In this document: piece by piece, positions 21,774 through 31,315 of the stretch
How positions within the stretch are numbered: position 1 is the first letter of the stretch
Layout of the letters: each line of letters opens with the position of its first letter
Origin: Ulva prolifera
Lineage: Eukaryota; Chlorophyta; Ulvophyceae; Ulvales; Ulvaceae
Assembly: GCA_023078555.1 (NCBI GenBank)
Contig: CM041200.1
Span: forward strand, 6,673,361 to 6,737,360
Length of the DNA: 64,000 bases
Reading direction: 5' to 3'
Notes under the pieces: generated by a model
The model's input: the letters and a program-made list of their open reading frames with translations, nothing else
What the model was told of the DNA's origin: nothing
Database searches by the model: none
Position numbers and translations under genes: made by a program

Positions 21774-24700
21774 GAAATCGGCAAGCCGTCCACGTCATGC
21801 CCACAGTGGGCGGTAGAGCCACATGTCTTGGCGGAATCAGCACGACCACTTGCTTGTATACACTTTGATTCCCAACTCAAGTCAGGCAGCGACTCCTTGT
21901 TTGACATGCATAAGCTCACAGGGAACATCACGATTACGTTACCATGTACTGAAGATGCACATGTAGCACTGCGGCATGTGCATACAATTGACATGAACTC
22001 ACATAAGATCACATTAGTCATCCCTGCACGCGTGTTTGAATCAAACGCATACACACCATATTTGCGCCGGCACACCATGCCCACAGTGGACGAAGCATGT
22101 AACATCTTGCAATACACAGCCGGTGCTGCAGTCCCAGGGAAACAAAAGTACCATATATGCACTCTGGTCACCAATCAAAAAGCATCCATACTGCCTTCTC
22201 ATAAAGCTGCAGTGGCATACAAATCTGCAGAGTTCATGGATTTAATATGCACTATGCCTGCTCGCATAAATGGTCACATGTGCAAGGCGTTGGTTGACAC
22301 AGCCGCAAACCACAGCATGATCACCTCTGCGTTCTTGTCACGACACTCAATTGCGTTCACATCAACACACACCACCACAATGGGGGTATCAGCATCAGAA
22401 GCAGCGTGTCTTGGTTTCATCAAATTGCCAACCAGAGTAGGAAGACATGTCATAGAGGTCAAGTTCACAGTTGTTGAATCACTACCAACTGCAAGCACAG
22501 AGCACCATCCAAACGAAGCACTGTTTGCCCTAGATGTCATATCCACTGTCAACATGCAAGTTAATTTCCAGAATCCACGCATTATCATCACAGTTCCGAA
22601 TCCCAAGCAGATATGCAAACGGAAAGGGAAGCTGTGGTGGCATGTGATACATCGAAATCACACCAAGGTCACATCTGAGACAAGTGACCTGGATGATTTC
22701 TCAATGACACAGAGAGAAATTAAATCACTCACAAAGAAAGCACGAAAAGGCACACAACCGCTATACATAGCTCACATCAAGCCCACAGTGGAAAACACAA
22801 ATATGTGCTGTGCTAATAAAAAGGGTTACCTATCAGAACAAAATGCGCCTGCACATCAGCCACAGAGCATACATAACATCCCTCAAGTTGTGCAAGACGT
22901 CATCACTAAGCACAAGGCCCCAGGTGGCACATTAGGACCAGCTCCGCCGAACACGAGTGCATCTGGTTTTGAGATGGACATTGACTTACTGCCAGGTGCC
23001 CGACCTAGAGCAGCACGACAGTATCGCCTCACACCTAGGGAACAACTCGAATTAGAGAAACAATTACAACACTTAATCACAATGGGGTGGGTAGTTCCAT
23101 CCGTTTCACCATGGGCATCTTGTGTGTTGTTTGCACCAAAGCCGGGAGGCAAACTCAGACTCTGCATTGATTATAGATATCTCAACGAAAACACAGTCAA
23201 GAACACCTACCCATTGCCACGAATTGACGATCTGCTGGACAAACTATGTGGGCACAAGTATTTCTCAGCATTAGACCTACAGTCCGGATATCATCAGATC
23301 AAGTTATCAGAATCCGCGGGTCCGAAGACTGCTTTTCGCACGCCCGACGGTCTGTACCAGTGGACAGTTATGCCATTCGGTCTGACCAATGCACCATCTG
23401 TATTTCAACAGGCAGTCAATGTAGTACTGAAAGGTCTCATAGGTCACATTTGCTTAGCATATCTCGATGACATCATTGTACTGGCACGATCTGAAGAGCA
23501 GCATGCGAAAAATTTAGATATTGTTCTCACCCGACTCAAGGAACATAATTTCTTTTGCAACACAGCCAAGTGTCAATTTGCTCTGCAAGAAATTAAGTAT
23601 CTTGGCCATATCGTCACAGCTGATACTGTCAAGCCGGATCCATACAAAGTGGAGGTTCTGCAGAATTGGCCCATATCAGATCTACAAAAATCACCTAACC
23701 ACATCAGATCATTCTTAGGACTGGCAGGATATTTCAGGAGATTCATTCCGAAGTTTCCGACATTAGCTGGCCCATTATTGCAACGTGTGAACACAAAGGA
23801 ACAATTGCCTTGGACTGTACAATGCAATGAATCATTCAACAACATCAAGCAAGCACTGGTCAACGCCACATTCATGCGCCACCCTGATAATGACAAATCA
23901 TATCACATCTACACAGATGCATCCGATTACGCATACGGCGCTGTACTGACACAGGAACATGAGGGCAGTTTAGCTCCCATTGCATGGATAGGGCGCAAAT
24001 TGAACAAATCAGAAGAAAATTATTACACGCTCGAAAAAGAGTTAGGAGCAATTGTGTTTGCATATCGACAATGGCGCTGTTACTTGGAAAACAACCAACC
24101 TGTGTTCATCCACTCAGATCACAACCCCCTGAGATTTTTACAGACACAGAAGAAGCTAACCGGCAAGCATGCTAGGTGGCTCGAATCACTATCACGCATT
24201 GATTGGAGGATCACTTACATTCCGGGCGATGCTAATTATGTAGCCGATGCACTCAGCAGAGCTACACACCTACCTAATACAGAGGTCACACTACACGACG
24301 GAGACACACTGTCAGCAGAAACCCCTAGAGCTCACCAGCCCTACCAGGCATTAGCATTAACAAACCTTTTAGTCCGCAGGCCAATCTCACCGGTGGATTT
24401 TCCCCCCCTCCAATCATCACAGGCACCATCAAGTGGTCCCACCCAGGCCACCTGCCCACCGGGTCCCCCTCCGGGATTGCCGTGTGCCGTGTCAGCGGCC
24501 AATATCAGTTCACCTTCGGCCGGACACATTCAGCCGATCCAGCTGATGGCCGCAGCGTCACGGATCTCGTCAAACGTCAGCGGACCGCCAAATGGCGCAC
24601 CGCCACCTCAGACCCCAGCACCACAGCGACCGGCCATTTTCAGCAGCTCCAGCAGCCTTCACCGGACAGAGCATCTGCTGCCGGATCCCCAGGAGCAGCA

Positions 24701-26684
24701 GTTACCACCGCCCCCATTCCTGCCGCCACCAGGCCTGCATCAGAGACCCGCGAACTCGGCGGATCAGCAGATCCAAAGCAGCGAGAAGTCAGCGCAGCCC
24801 TCCGAGGAGACGGCCCAGCCCCCTGAACAGCAGGATCTGGTGTTGGATCAGACTTCCTTCGAAGAGATCGGTACGCAATTACAATCACAACATGATGCAC
24901 ATTTGTCACTAGATACTGCCTTGGATGACTTTTGGGATAGGATGCGCATAGGGTACTCACACGACGAAATGTTCAAAAATCCGTCTCCTAAGTATAGATA
25001 CGATAAACACTTACAAGCATATTTTTTGGACCATAAACTAGTGGTGCCTGACCATGATAACCTCAGAAAACAAATACTGCTGTGGCATCATGCACACCCC
25101 TGGCATGCTCACATGGGCATCAAGCGCACACAGGCACTCATCATGGACACATTTCACTGGCCTGACATAAGTACTGACATTGAACATTTCGTCAAGCAAT
25201 GCCATTCATGTCAGTTAATGAAGTCACCAGGGTGTTCTGACAGCACATTGTCACCTTTACCTGTGCCAACTGCATGCTGGAGAGTAGTAAGTTTAGACAT
25301 GATCACTCAACTGCCACGCACACAATCAGGGTTTGACTGCATTGTCGTCTTTGTAGACCAGTTCTCAAAGATGGTAAGACTCATCCCAACCGATAGCACA
25401 TTAGACGGACCCGGCTTTGCCAAGCTATTCTTCATGCACATATATCCACATTATGGCCTGCCACTAGGCATATGCAGTGATAGGGGCGTCCAGTGGAACA
25501 ACAAATTTTTCAAAAGCATTTGTGATCACATGGGCATCAATCTAAAACTGACATTTTCATACCACCCACGGGCAAATGGACAGGTAGAGCGCCTCAACCG
25601 TGTGATTGAGGAGGCCCTCCGCCATTTTGTCAGCCCAGCTCATGATGACTGGGACACATTCTTGCCACATGTTGAATTCAGCATCAACAGTGGTAAGAAC
25701 GCTAGCACAGGGTGTACTCCCTTCCAACTTAACCGCATTACCCCACCATTGTCCCCAACAGCAATTGCATTTAATTTGCCGGAATCACACCGACTGCACA
25801 CATCTGTACTACATCGCATGTATTATCACTTAGCCAAACAAGCATTGTGTGAGGCAAAACAAAGCATGTGGGCTGGTGCCATCAAAACATCTAGTGAATT
25901 TACTGTGGGGAAACCTGTCCTACTGTCTCTGTCCAAGGTCGCACTACACCACCCATCACTGCGCCGCAAGTTCACAGCACGCTGGATTGGTCCGTGTCAG
26001 ATACTCGAACTGGTCGGCTCCCGCGCCGCAAGGATCCAACTTCCGGAAACATTACAAGCATTGCGAATGCATGATGTTTTTCATTTTTCGTGCCTCAAGC
26101 CGTATAAAGAAGCATATTATCATGAGTGCACGACTGTACCAGACCACACGGCACACACTGATTCTGAAGCAGTGTTTGAGGTAGAAGCGATATTAGATTA
26201 CCGCCGCACCCACTGCCCTGCGTCACAATCTTCTGTCACAGGCCCCACACGAAGCCCACACTTCCTCGTTCGATGGAAGGGTTATTCATCACAACATGAC
26301 TTGTGGTTACCACCGAGTGAGCTTAACAGTTGCCTAGAAAAAGTAGCCGATTATCTGTTCCAGAACGCATCCACGGCACAACGTGATATCATCATAGATC
26401 AGTTCCCGAAAACATCACGACTTAAGCTCACACACCTGTTACAACGGGCACAACGCACCAGGAGCAATCATCCTGCTGCGCCAACCACCATGTCACGGCC
26501 GCCACGGCTCAAAACCCGGACCCGCCGACAGTCAAAGAGGCTGAACACAAGCCCCACACATAAGGCAGCAGTCAGCAGTTTGCGATATTGCAACTGCTGC
26601 TCTAGTTTGATTCATTGTGCTGCACCCCGCAGAGTCGTTAAGGAGACGTCCGGACACGATGCCTGCATTACAGGGGAATCTTAG
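21774..26684 (+). CDS. pol: Retrotransposon Pol polyprotein (protease, RT, RNase H, integrase, chromodomain)
   Basis: Open in the Gag phase from the codon after the Gag UGA to TAG at 26682-26684. Numbering residues from 21828: a retropepsin-like motif VDTAAN with Asp157; reverse transcriptase with AYLDDIIV near 544-551; RNase H with YTDASDYAYG near 696; a ~180-residue Pro/Gln/Ser-rich linker (about 825-1005); integrase zinc-binding HHCC near 1085-1131; catalytic Asp in SLDMITQLP, Asp in CSDRGVQW and Glu in HPRANGQVE; and a C-terminal chromodomain (FEVEAILDYR ... FLVRWKGY ... LWLPPSEL) near 1449-1511. The chromodomain places it with chromoviruses and probably guides integration to particular chromatin. 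There is no in-frame ATG before about 21906, so synthesis by UGA readthrough or reinitiation is inferred. Confidence 0.95.
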   Translation, partial: EIGKPSTSCPQWAVEPHVLAESARPLACIHFDSQLKSGSDSLFDMHKLTGNITITLPCTEDAHVALRHVHTIDMNSHKITLVIPARVFESNAYTPYLRRHTMPTVDEACNILQYTAGAAVPGKQKYHICTLVTNQKASILPSHKAAVAYKSAEFMDLICTMPARINGHMCKALVDTAANHSMITSAFLSRHSIAFTSTHTTTMGVSASEAACLGFIKLPTRVGRHVIEVKFTVVESLPTASTEHHPNEALFALDVISTVNMQVNFQNPRIIITVPNPKQICKRKGKLWWHVIHRNHTKVTSETSDLDDFSMTQREIKSLTKKARKGTQPLYIAHIKPTVENTNMCCANKKGYLSEQNAPAHQPQSIHNIPQVVQDVITKHKAPGGTLGPAPPNTSASGFEMDIDLLPGARPRAARQYRLTPREQLELEKQLQHLITMGWVVPSVSPWASCVLFAPKPGGKLRLCIDYRYLNENTVKNTYPLPRIDDLLDKLCGHKYFSALDLQSGYHQIKLSESAGPKTAFRTPDGLYQWTVMPFGLTNAPSVFQQAVNVVLKGLIGHICLAYLDDIIVLARSEEQHAKNLDIVLTRLKEHNFFCNTAKCQFALQEIKYLGHIVTADTVKPDPYKVEVLQNWPISDLQKSPNHIRSFLGLAGYFRRFIPKFPTLAGPLLQRVNTKEQLPWTVQCNESFNNIKQALVNATFMRHPDNDKSYHIYTDASDYAYGAVLTQEHEGSLAPIAWIGRKLNKSEENYYTLEKELGAIVFAYRQWRCYLENNQPVFIHSDHNPLRFLQTQKKLTGKHARWLESLSRIDWRITYIPGDANYVADALSRATHLPNTEVTLHDGDTLSAETPRAHQPYQALALTNLLVRRPISPVDFPPLQSSQAPSSGPTQATCPPGPPPGLPCAVSAANISSPSAGHIQPIQLMAAASRISSNVSGPPNGAPPPQTPAPQRPAIFSSSSSLHRTEHLLPDPQEQQLPPPPFLPPPGLHQRPANSADQQIQSSEKSAQPSEETAQPPEQQDLVLDQTSFEEIGTQLQSQHDAHLSLDTALDDFWDRMRIGYSHDEMFKNPSPKYRYDKHLQAYFLDHKLVVPDHDNLRKQILLWHHAHPWHAHMGIKRTQALIMDTFHWPDISTDIEHFVKQCHSCQLMKSPGCSDSTLSPLPVPTACWRVVSLDMITQLPRTQSGFDCIVVFVDQFSKMVRLIPTDSTLDGPGFAKLFFMHIYPHYGLPLGICSDRGVQWNNKFFKSICDHMGINLKLTFSYHPRANGQVERLNRVIEEALRHFVSPAHDDWDTFLPHVEFSINSGKNASTGCTPFQLNRITPPLSPTAIAFNLPESHRLHTSVLHRMYYHLAKQALCEAKQSMWAGAIKTSSEFTVGKPVLLSLSKVALHHPSLRRKFTARWIGPCQILELVGSRAARIQLPETLQALRMHDVFHFSCLKPYKEAYYHECTTVPDHTAHTDSEAVFEVEAILDYRRTHCPASQSSVTGPTRSPHFLVRWKGYSSQHDLWLPPSELNSCLEKVADYLFQNASTAQRDIIIDQFPKTSRLKLTHLLQRAQRTRSNHPAAPTTMSRPPRLKTRTRRQSKRLNTSPTHKAAVSSLRYCNCCSSLIHCAAPRRVVKETSGHDACITGES

Positions 26685-26703
26685 TGGTCGATAGGAGTCG
26701 GGG

Positions 26704-27561
26704 ATGACGCAGGGTGACATCGACCTTGCCCTGCCCGCTCCGCCAGACATATTGTTTGGTCCCAGGTGGATTCATACCAACACCTAATCTATTGATATCC
26801 AGGCACTTGTTGGATATTCAGGCCTACTCCTCACGCGTTCGTCCCGCGAGGCCGCAACTGGTTTTTAATTTTTTTATTGCCCGTTGCATGGCTCATAATG
26901 TCACCCATTCAGGCGCAGGGTGATACGCCACATCATGAGGTTGCGCAGTTATATCCCTTGTGCACAACGATGCATGGATTCTGTCAATTCTGACTACGTC
27001 ATTATTATGCAGTATCATCCCTCCCGTCTTTCGAAGATGGTCAGCACTCAGGCGACACCAGGCCTATTCACCTGTTGGCACAAGTCAAGAAGTAACTACA
27101 AGACATTGGGCAGATGCCAATGTTCGGTGTCAGCATCAATGCCTTCAGAGAGCAGCTGGCACTGCTAATCGAAGCTGACGAAGCAGTCACCGCAGCATCT
27201 AATCGCCGCGCTCTCATGTTCACAAATTTCACCAATTGGGCTCTGTCCAGCAGGGGCAGAGTCATAGGTACATATATGGATGACCTAATCTGTGAGTTTT
27301 ATCAATCATGACCTTCTTTATTATCATGATCAGATTCCTTCTCTTTCTTTCTTCTTTTTAGCCGATGTAACCTCATTGCAGGGCAATCGCGGCCTGGCAC
27401 CTGTTACAAGGCCCAGAGTCGCCCCCACCATGTGGGCCACCCAAGAGTCAGTGTCACGCACATCAGCTTGCTTCAACACTCTGACCACATATCTGCCTTA
27501 CACCTGCATATACCTTCACCTGCATATGCTGATTGCGATATTCACAAGAGCAAGGGTATGA
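26704..27561 (+). CDS. Possible spliced accessory ORF between pol and 3' LTR
   Basis: About 970 bp separate pol from the 3' LTR, long for a chromovirus. A likely intron is visible: donor GTGAGT at 27292 and, after a pyrimidine-rich run, acceptor TTTTTAG ending at 27361. Splicing joins an open frame from the ATG at 27114 (MPMFGVSINAFREQ...) to one ending at 27561, about 130 residues with no recognised domain. Another candidate first exon starts at ATG 26704 (MTQGDIDLALPAPPD) with a donor at CCCAG/GTGG. A TAA upstream of 27114 limits simple extension. It could be a captured host fragment, an extra retroelement gene, or non-coding. Function unknown. Confidence 0.35.
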
Positions 27562-27639
27562 TGCATGACTGCATTAGGTCCACCTGTCCTTTCACCAGCC
27601 TTTGCATTTTTGGTCGCTCGCCGGCATCGCTCCTCTGTT

Positions 27640-27650
27640 AAGGGGGGAGG
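27640..27650 (+). promoter_or_regulatory. Polypurine tract
   Basis: The purine run AAGGGGGGAGG directly abuts the 3' LTR, the position and composition expected of the plus-strand DNA primer in LTR retroelements. Confidence 0.9.
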
Positions 27651-28708
27651 TGTTGTGAGATGTTCATCTCACCTCCGGCGCAGGCTGGTAGATGCGCACA
27701 TGCATAATGACCTCCAGGTGCTTCCAAGCACGTACATGACCGAATAAGATAAAACGGTCCGGATATTGCATCATCACATAGTCATCAGATTATAATCATT
27801 TGTCATTTCGCGTTGTCGAATACCCGGACAACGATACATTATTTGGCCTTTCAACATCATGGGCCTCAGTCGCGCACTGCTCACCATGTGGCTACGAGGG
27901 CGTCGCGCACCAGTCATATCACTCTTCACTAACATCTTCATATATCTCATTATTTAAGCACTGATATCATCGTGCATTTAGACGTGCGCACGAACACAAC
28001 TTAAGATCACATCAAACGACACAGCATATCAATAGTTAGCTACGTCACTGGTCATGGGACATGCATGATGACACATTCATAGTCACACGTCATCAGTCAT
28101 ACTCAGCATGCACATGGTCAACTGTGCACAGGCCATTCGGAGGCACTAAGTCACCTATGCCCCGAACCCGCTACGCGGTGGCCACGCTAGAGTACTACAC
28201 GAAATTGTTATAAAGTCACATTTGGGGTTAAACTCCGACATGCACGTTATACTCCGAGACGCGCTGTTATCGCACCGGAAGCTACATGCATATGTCAGTG
28301 AGCACAATCATACTCGTCACATCATAACGCTGGCACCGAGTCCGGTGTCCATTGCTTGTCAGGCAATCATATTAGATATCCCGCGATTATTAGGGATTCC
28401 ATTCAGTGTGCTCCACTTTTGTGTAGCACTTTAGCGTGGCCAGCCTTAGCAGGGGTGTCCTGGGTGCATTCCAAACGGTATTTATACCGTGCACTTGCTG
28501 GGATTCGTCCTTCTGTTTTCAGAGTTCGAATTGGGGAACCTATTTCCACTCTGTCGTAACACATTTCTGTCTGACACCCATTTTGTTGACCCTGTCTTAC
28601 TCCATAGTTGATTACAGTCTCCGCACTGCAACGTAAGGCCCTCTTCATCCACGCCAAGTCATATACAGGTGCTCGTCAGCGCCCCGGAGGCTTCTACCTC
28701 TCTCGACA
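27651..28708 (+). repeat. 3' LTR
   Basis: 1058 bp, identical by eye to the 5' LTR, beginning TGTTGTGAGATG and ending CTCTCGACA; followed by the target duplication CTTGC at 28709-28713. Confidence 0.95.
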
Positions 28709-29432
28709 CTTGCGTGATGTTTTTCCAAGTACAAAAGCTTTCAATTGTGCGTAGAGACATTGATATTTGTTCTCAGTTCCAAGTGGACAACCTGGAACAA
28801 CGCGAAGCACGCCTTGAGAGTCAGCTTGGTGCAGTCCGTGACGTGAGTTGCAAGGCAGAGCGTGATACGCCCCGAGCACCCGTGCTGTCTCAATTTTACA
28901 GTCCCGCCAACCTTACGCACACAGGAGGATCTACTGGCAATGATGCGCGTGATGAGGCTGACATGTCGGATGATATTCTTGACGAAGAGGATGCCTCAGA
29001 TCAAGTCCAAGTAGTGCATGTACAGCTCCATTCGGTCTCCACGAGTAGCTTGAGTACATCTGGCTGCAAAGCAAGAATTTGTCACACTCCTGAACATGAG
29101 TTGCCGCATTCTCTGTCTGTCACGAACATCTTTGTCACTTGCAGGAAGACGACGATGCTGAAGACGATGTCGATGACTTAGATGATGACGGTGCTGGCTC
29201 AGTTCCCGACTCCTGACAAGTGAATATGGCAACACAAGTGGAGCACATCAAGTGGGTGCCAGGCACCAACTTCATGGTCGATGGGTTCCGCTTTCAGAAC
29301 AAACGATGCCGCCATTACTTCCTTACACATTCTCACGGTGATCACACGACAGGCCTCAATAAGTCGTTCGACGCTGGGACAATATACTGCACACCCATCA
29401 CAGCCAAGCTGCTGGTTGAGGAGAGCCGCATA

Positions 29433-29440
29433 CCGCAAGA
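29433..29440 (+). repeat. Target-site duplication (left) of the SNM1-A transposon
   Basis: CCGCAAGA flanks the insertion on the left and is repeated at 31316-31323. Copy B has it once at about 51682-51689 (CCGCAAGACAGGG). Confidence 0.95.
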
Positions 29441-31315
29441 AGGGGGTCATGCACTCCCGCTAAAGGGTGGGGCCAGTAAGGGCGCGCAAAATCGACGGCG
29501 ATTTTGACTGATTGGGCAAGCTTTTGACTATTGTTTACGCCCAATGCACAATCTGGGAGGTCTAACTCGTTCGATTGGGGAAATCGGCCCGTATTCGCCG
29601 ATCAGGCTTCTTGGGTTGGGGAGAATCGCCATTTGGGGAACGCGGCTCCCCAATCCTCTCCGATCCTTCCCAATCGCACAGCCGCTTGCCCAATCCTTCC
29701 CAAACCATATCTGTGTAGGCTATAATTGCATTTAGGAGCCCCTGGGGGGTCGCGCCTGTTTCTATGGCCCCGCCAGGTGCTCTTGTGGTGACGTTTTAGT
29801 CTGAAGTCTGACCATCATGCCACTACGTCCCGGAACTCAATGTGTACACACCTGTGTGATACCTATTTAAGGCATGAAACATGTACCTCAGTTCAGCATA
29901 CATTCTCTCCCGTTGGAGCACGTATCAGTTGACAGACAGCTGTGCATGATTTGTTGTCATTCACCATCGCAACACTCTGCTCATCCAGGTCAGAGCTCTT
30001 CAATCAATTTCATTCACTTGTATTTAGAGCTATGAGTTACAATTCTGCGGACCGTATGATCGCGATGTAGCATCACTATCACTGCCAATGAGCAACCTCG
30101 ATGGCAACCATATACCATATCCGGCTGCATTAAGATATGATGCTGCCAATCGACATTGTCTGATATAAAAAGAAGAGTCATCCGCGCCATATGCACGTGT
30201 TGGGTGCTTGTAATCGAAGGTGTTACATCCGTTGAGCTGATGCCGCTTTCATAAGGCAGCTGCAATGCACTGTAGCCCAGTGTGGATGTGCGCTGGTGTG
30301 CATTCTTGGCTGACTGAAGCGGGTTAGCAGATTATCCAACCAGCTGTCTCCTCGGTGTCTTGTGGACATCGATTGAAAAGAAAAGACTGTGGTTGCAATG
30401 TGAAGGCCTCCGTGCAGATGCAGAGCTGGAAATAGTTCGCAGATCGTGCAGCACATGAATCAATGCTTACTCCACTGAATTGCTGGACTGCCCTGTGTAG
30501 TCTCATCGTTGTATAGTGGGAAGTGGTGAGTAGGCTTGGCGAGTCTCTTGCAACATGTGCATTTTCAGTACATGCACCATGTGTGTCCGATCTTTCGCAA
30601 GGAGGCTACATGAATGAAGCATATTTCAGCTGATAAGTCTCCGGCGTATCCGTGGAATGTTTTTATGTGTCGCAGTTGTGTCGCGTTGCGAATGATCACC
30701 GCATTCTGCTCTCACCGATGCGCAATTAATCAACCCAGTTTGCCAGCAGCCGCGACTGTCTGGCAAAACTGCAATATGTTACCGCATGGTCCTATCGCAG
30801 ATTAATCTGGCATTACCATTGCTGGTGCATATGCGCGCAGGGCCTTGGCATCTCACGGGATCACGTTGGTCACCTTTGTATGCCATACGCACATACATTC
30901 AGTACACTAAAATTTAACGATTGACGGCCAGATAACCGCTAGCCGGCGATGGTCAGACAGGTTCACGGCAGCCCAATGTCGTTACACATGGTGAGGTCAC
31001 CCACACACACAACGAAAATGCACCGAGCACCAACAGAAGCAACAAAATCGTGTGCTGTATGTCATTTTTTATGCTCTCCGTGCACTGGACACGATGCCGC
31101 GCGATTGGGGACCAAATAAGCGCGATTGGGGAGAATCGCCCGTTCTCGCTGAAATGGGTCATCGCGTTGGGGAGGCTCCCCAACGCTGGGATCGACCTCC
31201 CAGAGTGCCCAAACAACATAGTTAATACTCAAATGCTTCCCCAATTTGGCAAATTCGCTGTCGAATTTGCGCGCCCTTACTGGCCCCACCCTTTAGCGGG
31301 AGTGCATGACCCCCT
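29441..31315 (+). mobile_element. Non-autonomous class II transposon with ~50-bp perfect TIRs and 8-bp TSD (copy 1)
   Basis: 1875 bp. The left end starts AGGGGGTCATGCACTCCCGC, and the right end is its exact reverse complement for about 50 bp, with weaker inverted similarity for at least 100 bp further in. The 8-bp target duplication and AGGG-type terminus suggest hAT-like chemistry, though other superfamilies with 8-bp duplications remain possible. Subterminal TTGGGGA-type motifs recur on both sides, as expected of transposase-binding sites. No long ORF, so a transposase must be supplied in trans. A longer relative in opposite orientation lies at 39476-41804. Confidence 0.9.

Larger units (their letters stand above)
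18349..28708 (+). mobile_element. Complete Ty3/gypsy chromovirus-type LTR retrotransposon
   Basis: A 10,360-bp element bounded by two 1058-bp LTRs beginning TGTTG and ending CGACA, with a 5-bp target duplication CTTGC. It contains a Gag frame (19464-21773), a Pol frame (about 21774-26684) with protease, reverse transcriptase, RNase H, integrase and chromodomain in the Ty3/gypsy order, a polypurine tract before the 3' LTR, and an extra region between pol and the 3' LTR. The LTRs show no difference I could find by eye, so insertion is recent. The coding region is intact apart from one UGA between Gag and Pol. Base composition is more AT-rich than the surrounding gene exons. It inserted just upstream of the first candidate ATG of the SNM1-like gene copy A. 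It is probably autonomous. Confidence 0.95.

Noticed and set aside
21828-21830. Pol starting at this position
   Set aside because: The codon is TTG; the frame is open upstream to the Gag stop and no ATG occurs until about 21906, so this is not a credible eukaryotic start.
24341-24912. Alternative frames over the Pro-rich part of pol
   Set aside because: Low-complexity GC-rich DNA opens several frames at once; only the frame continuous with RT and integrase is supported.
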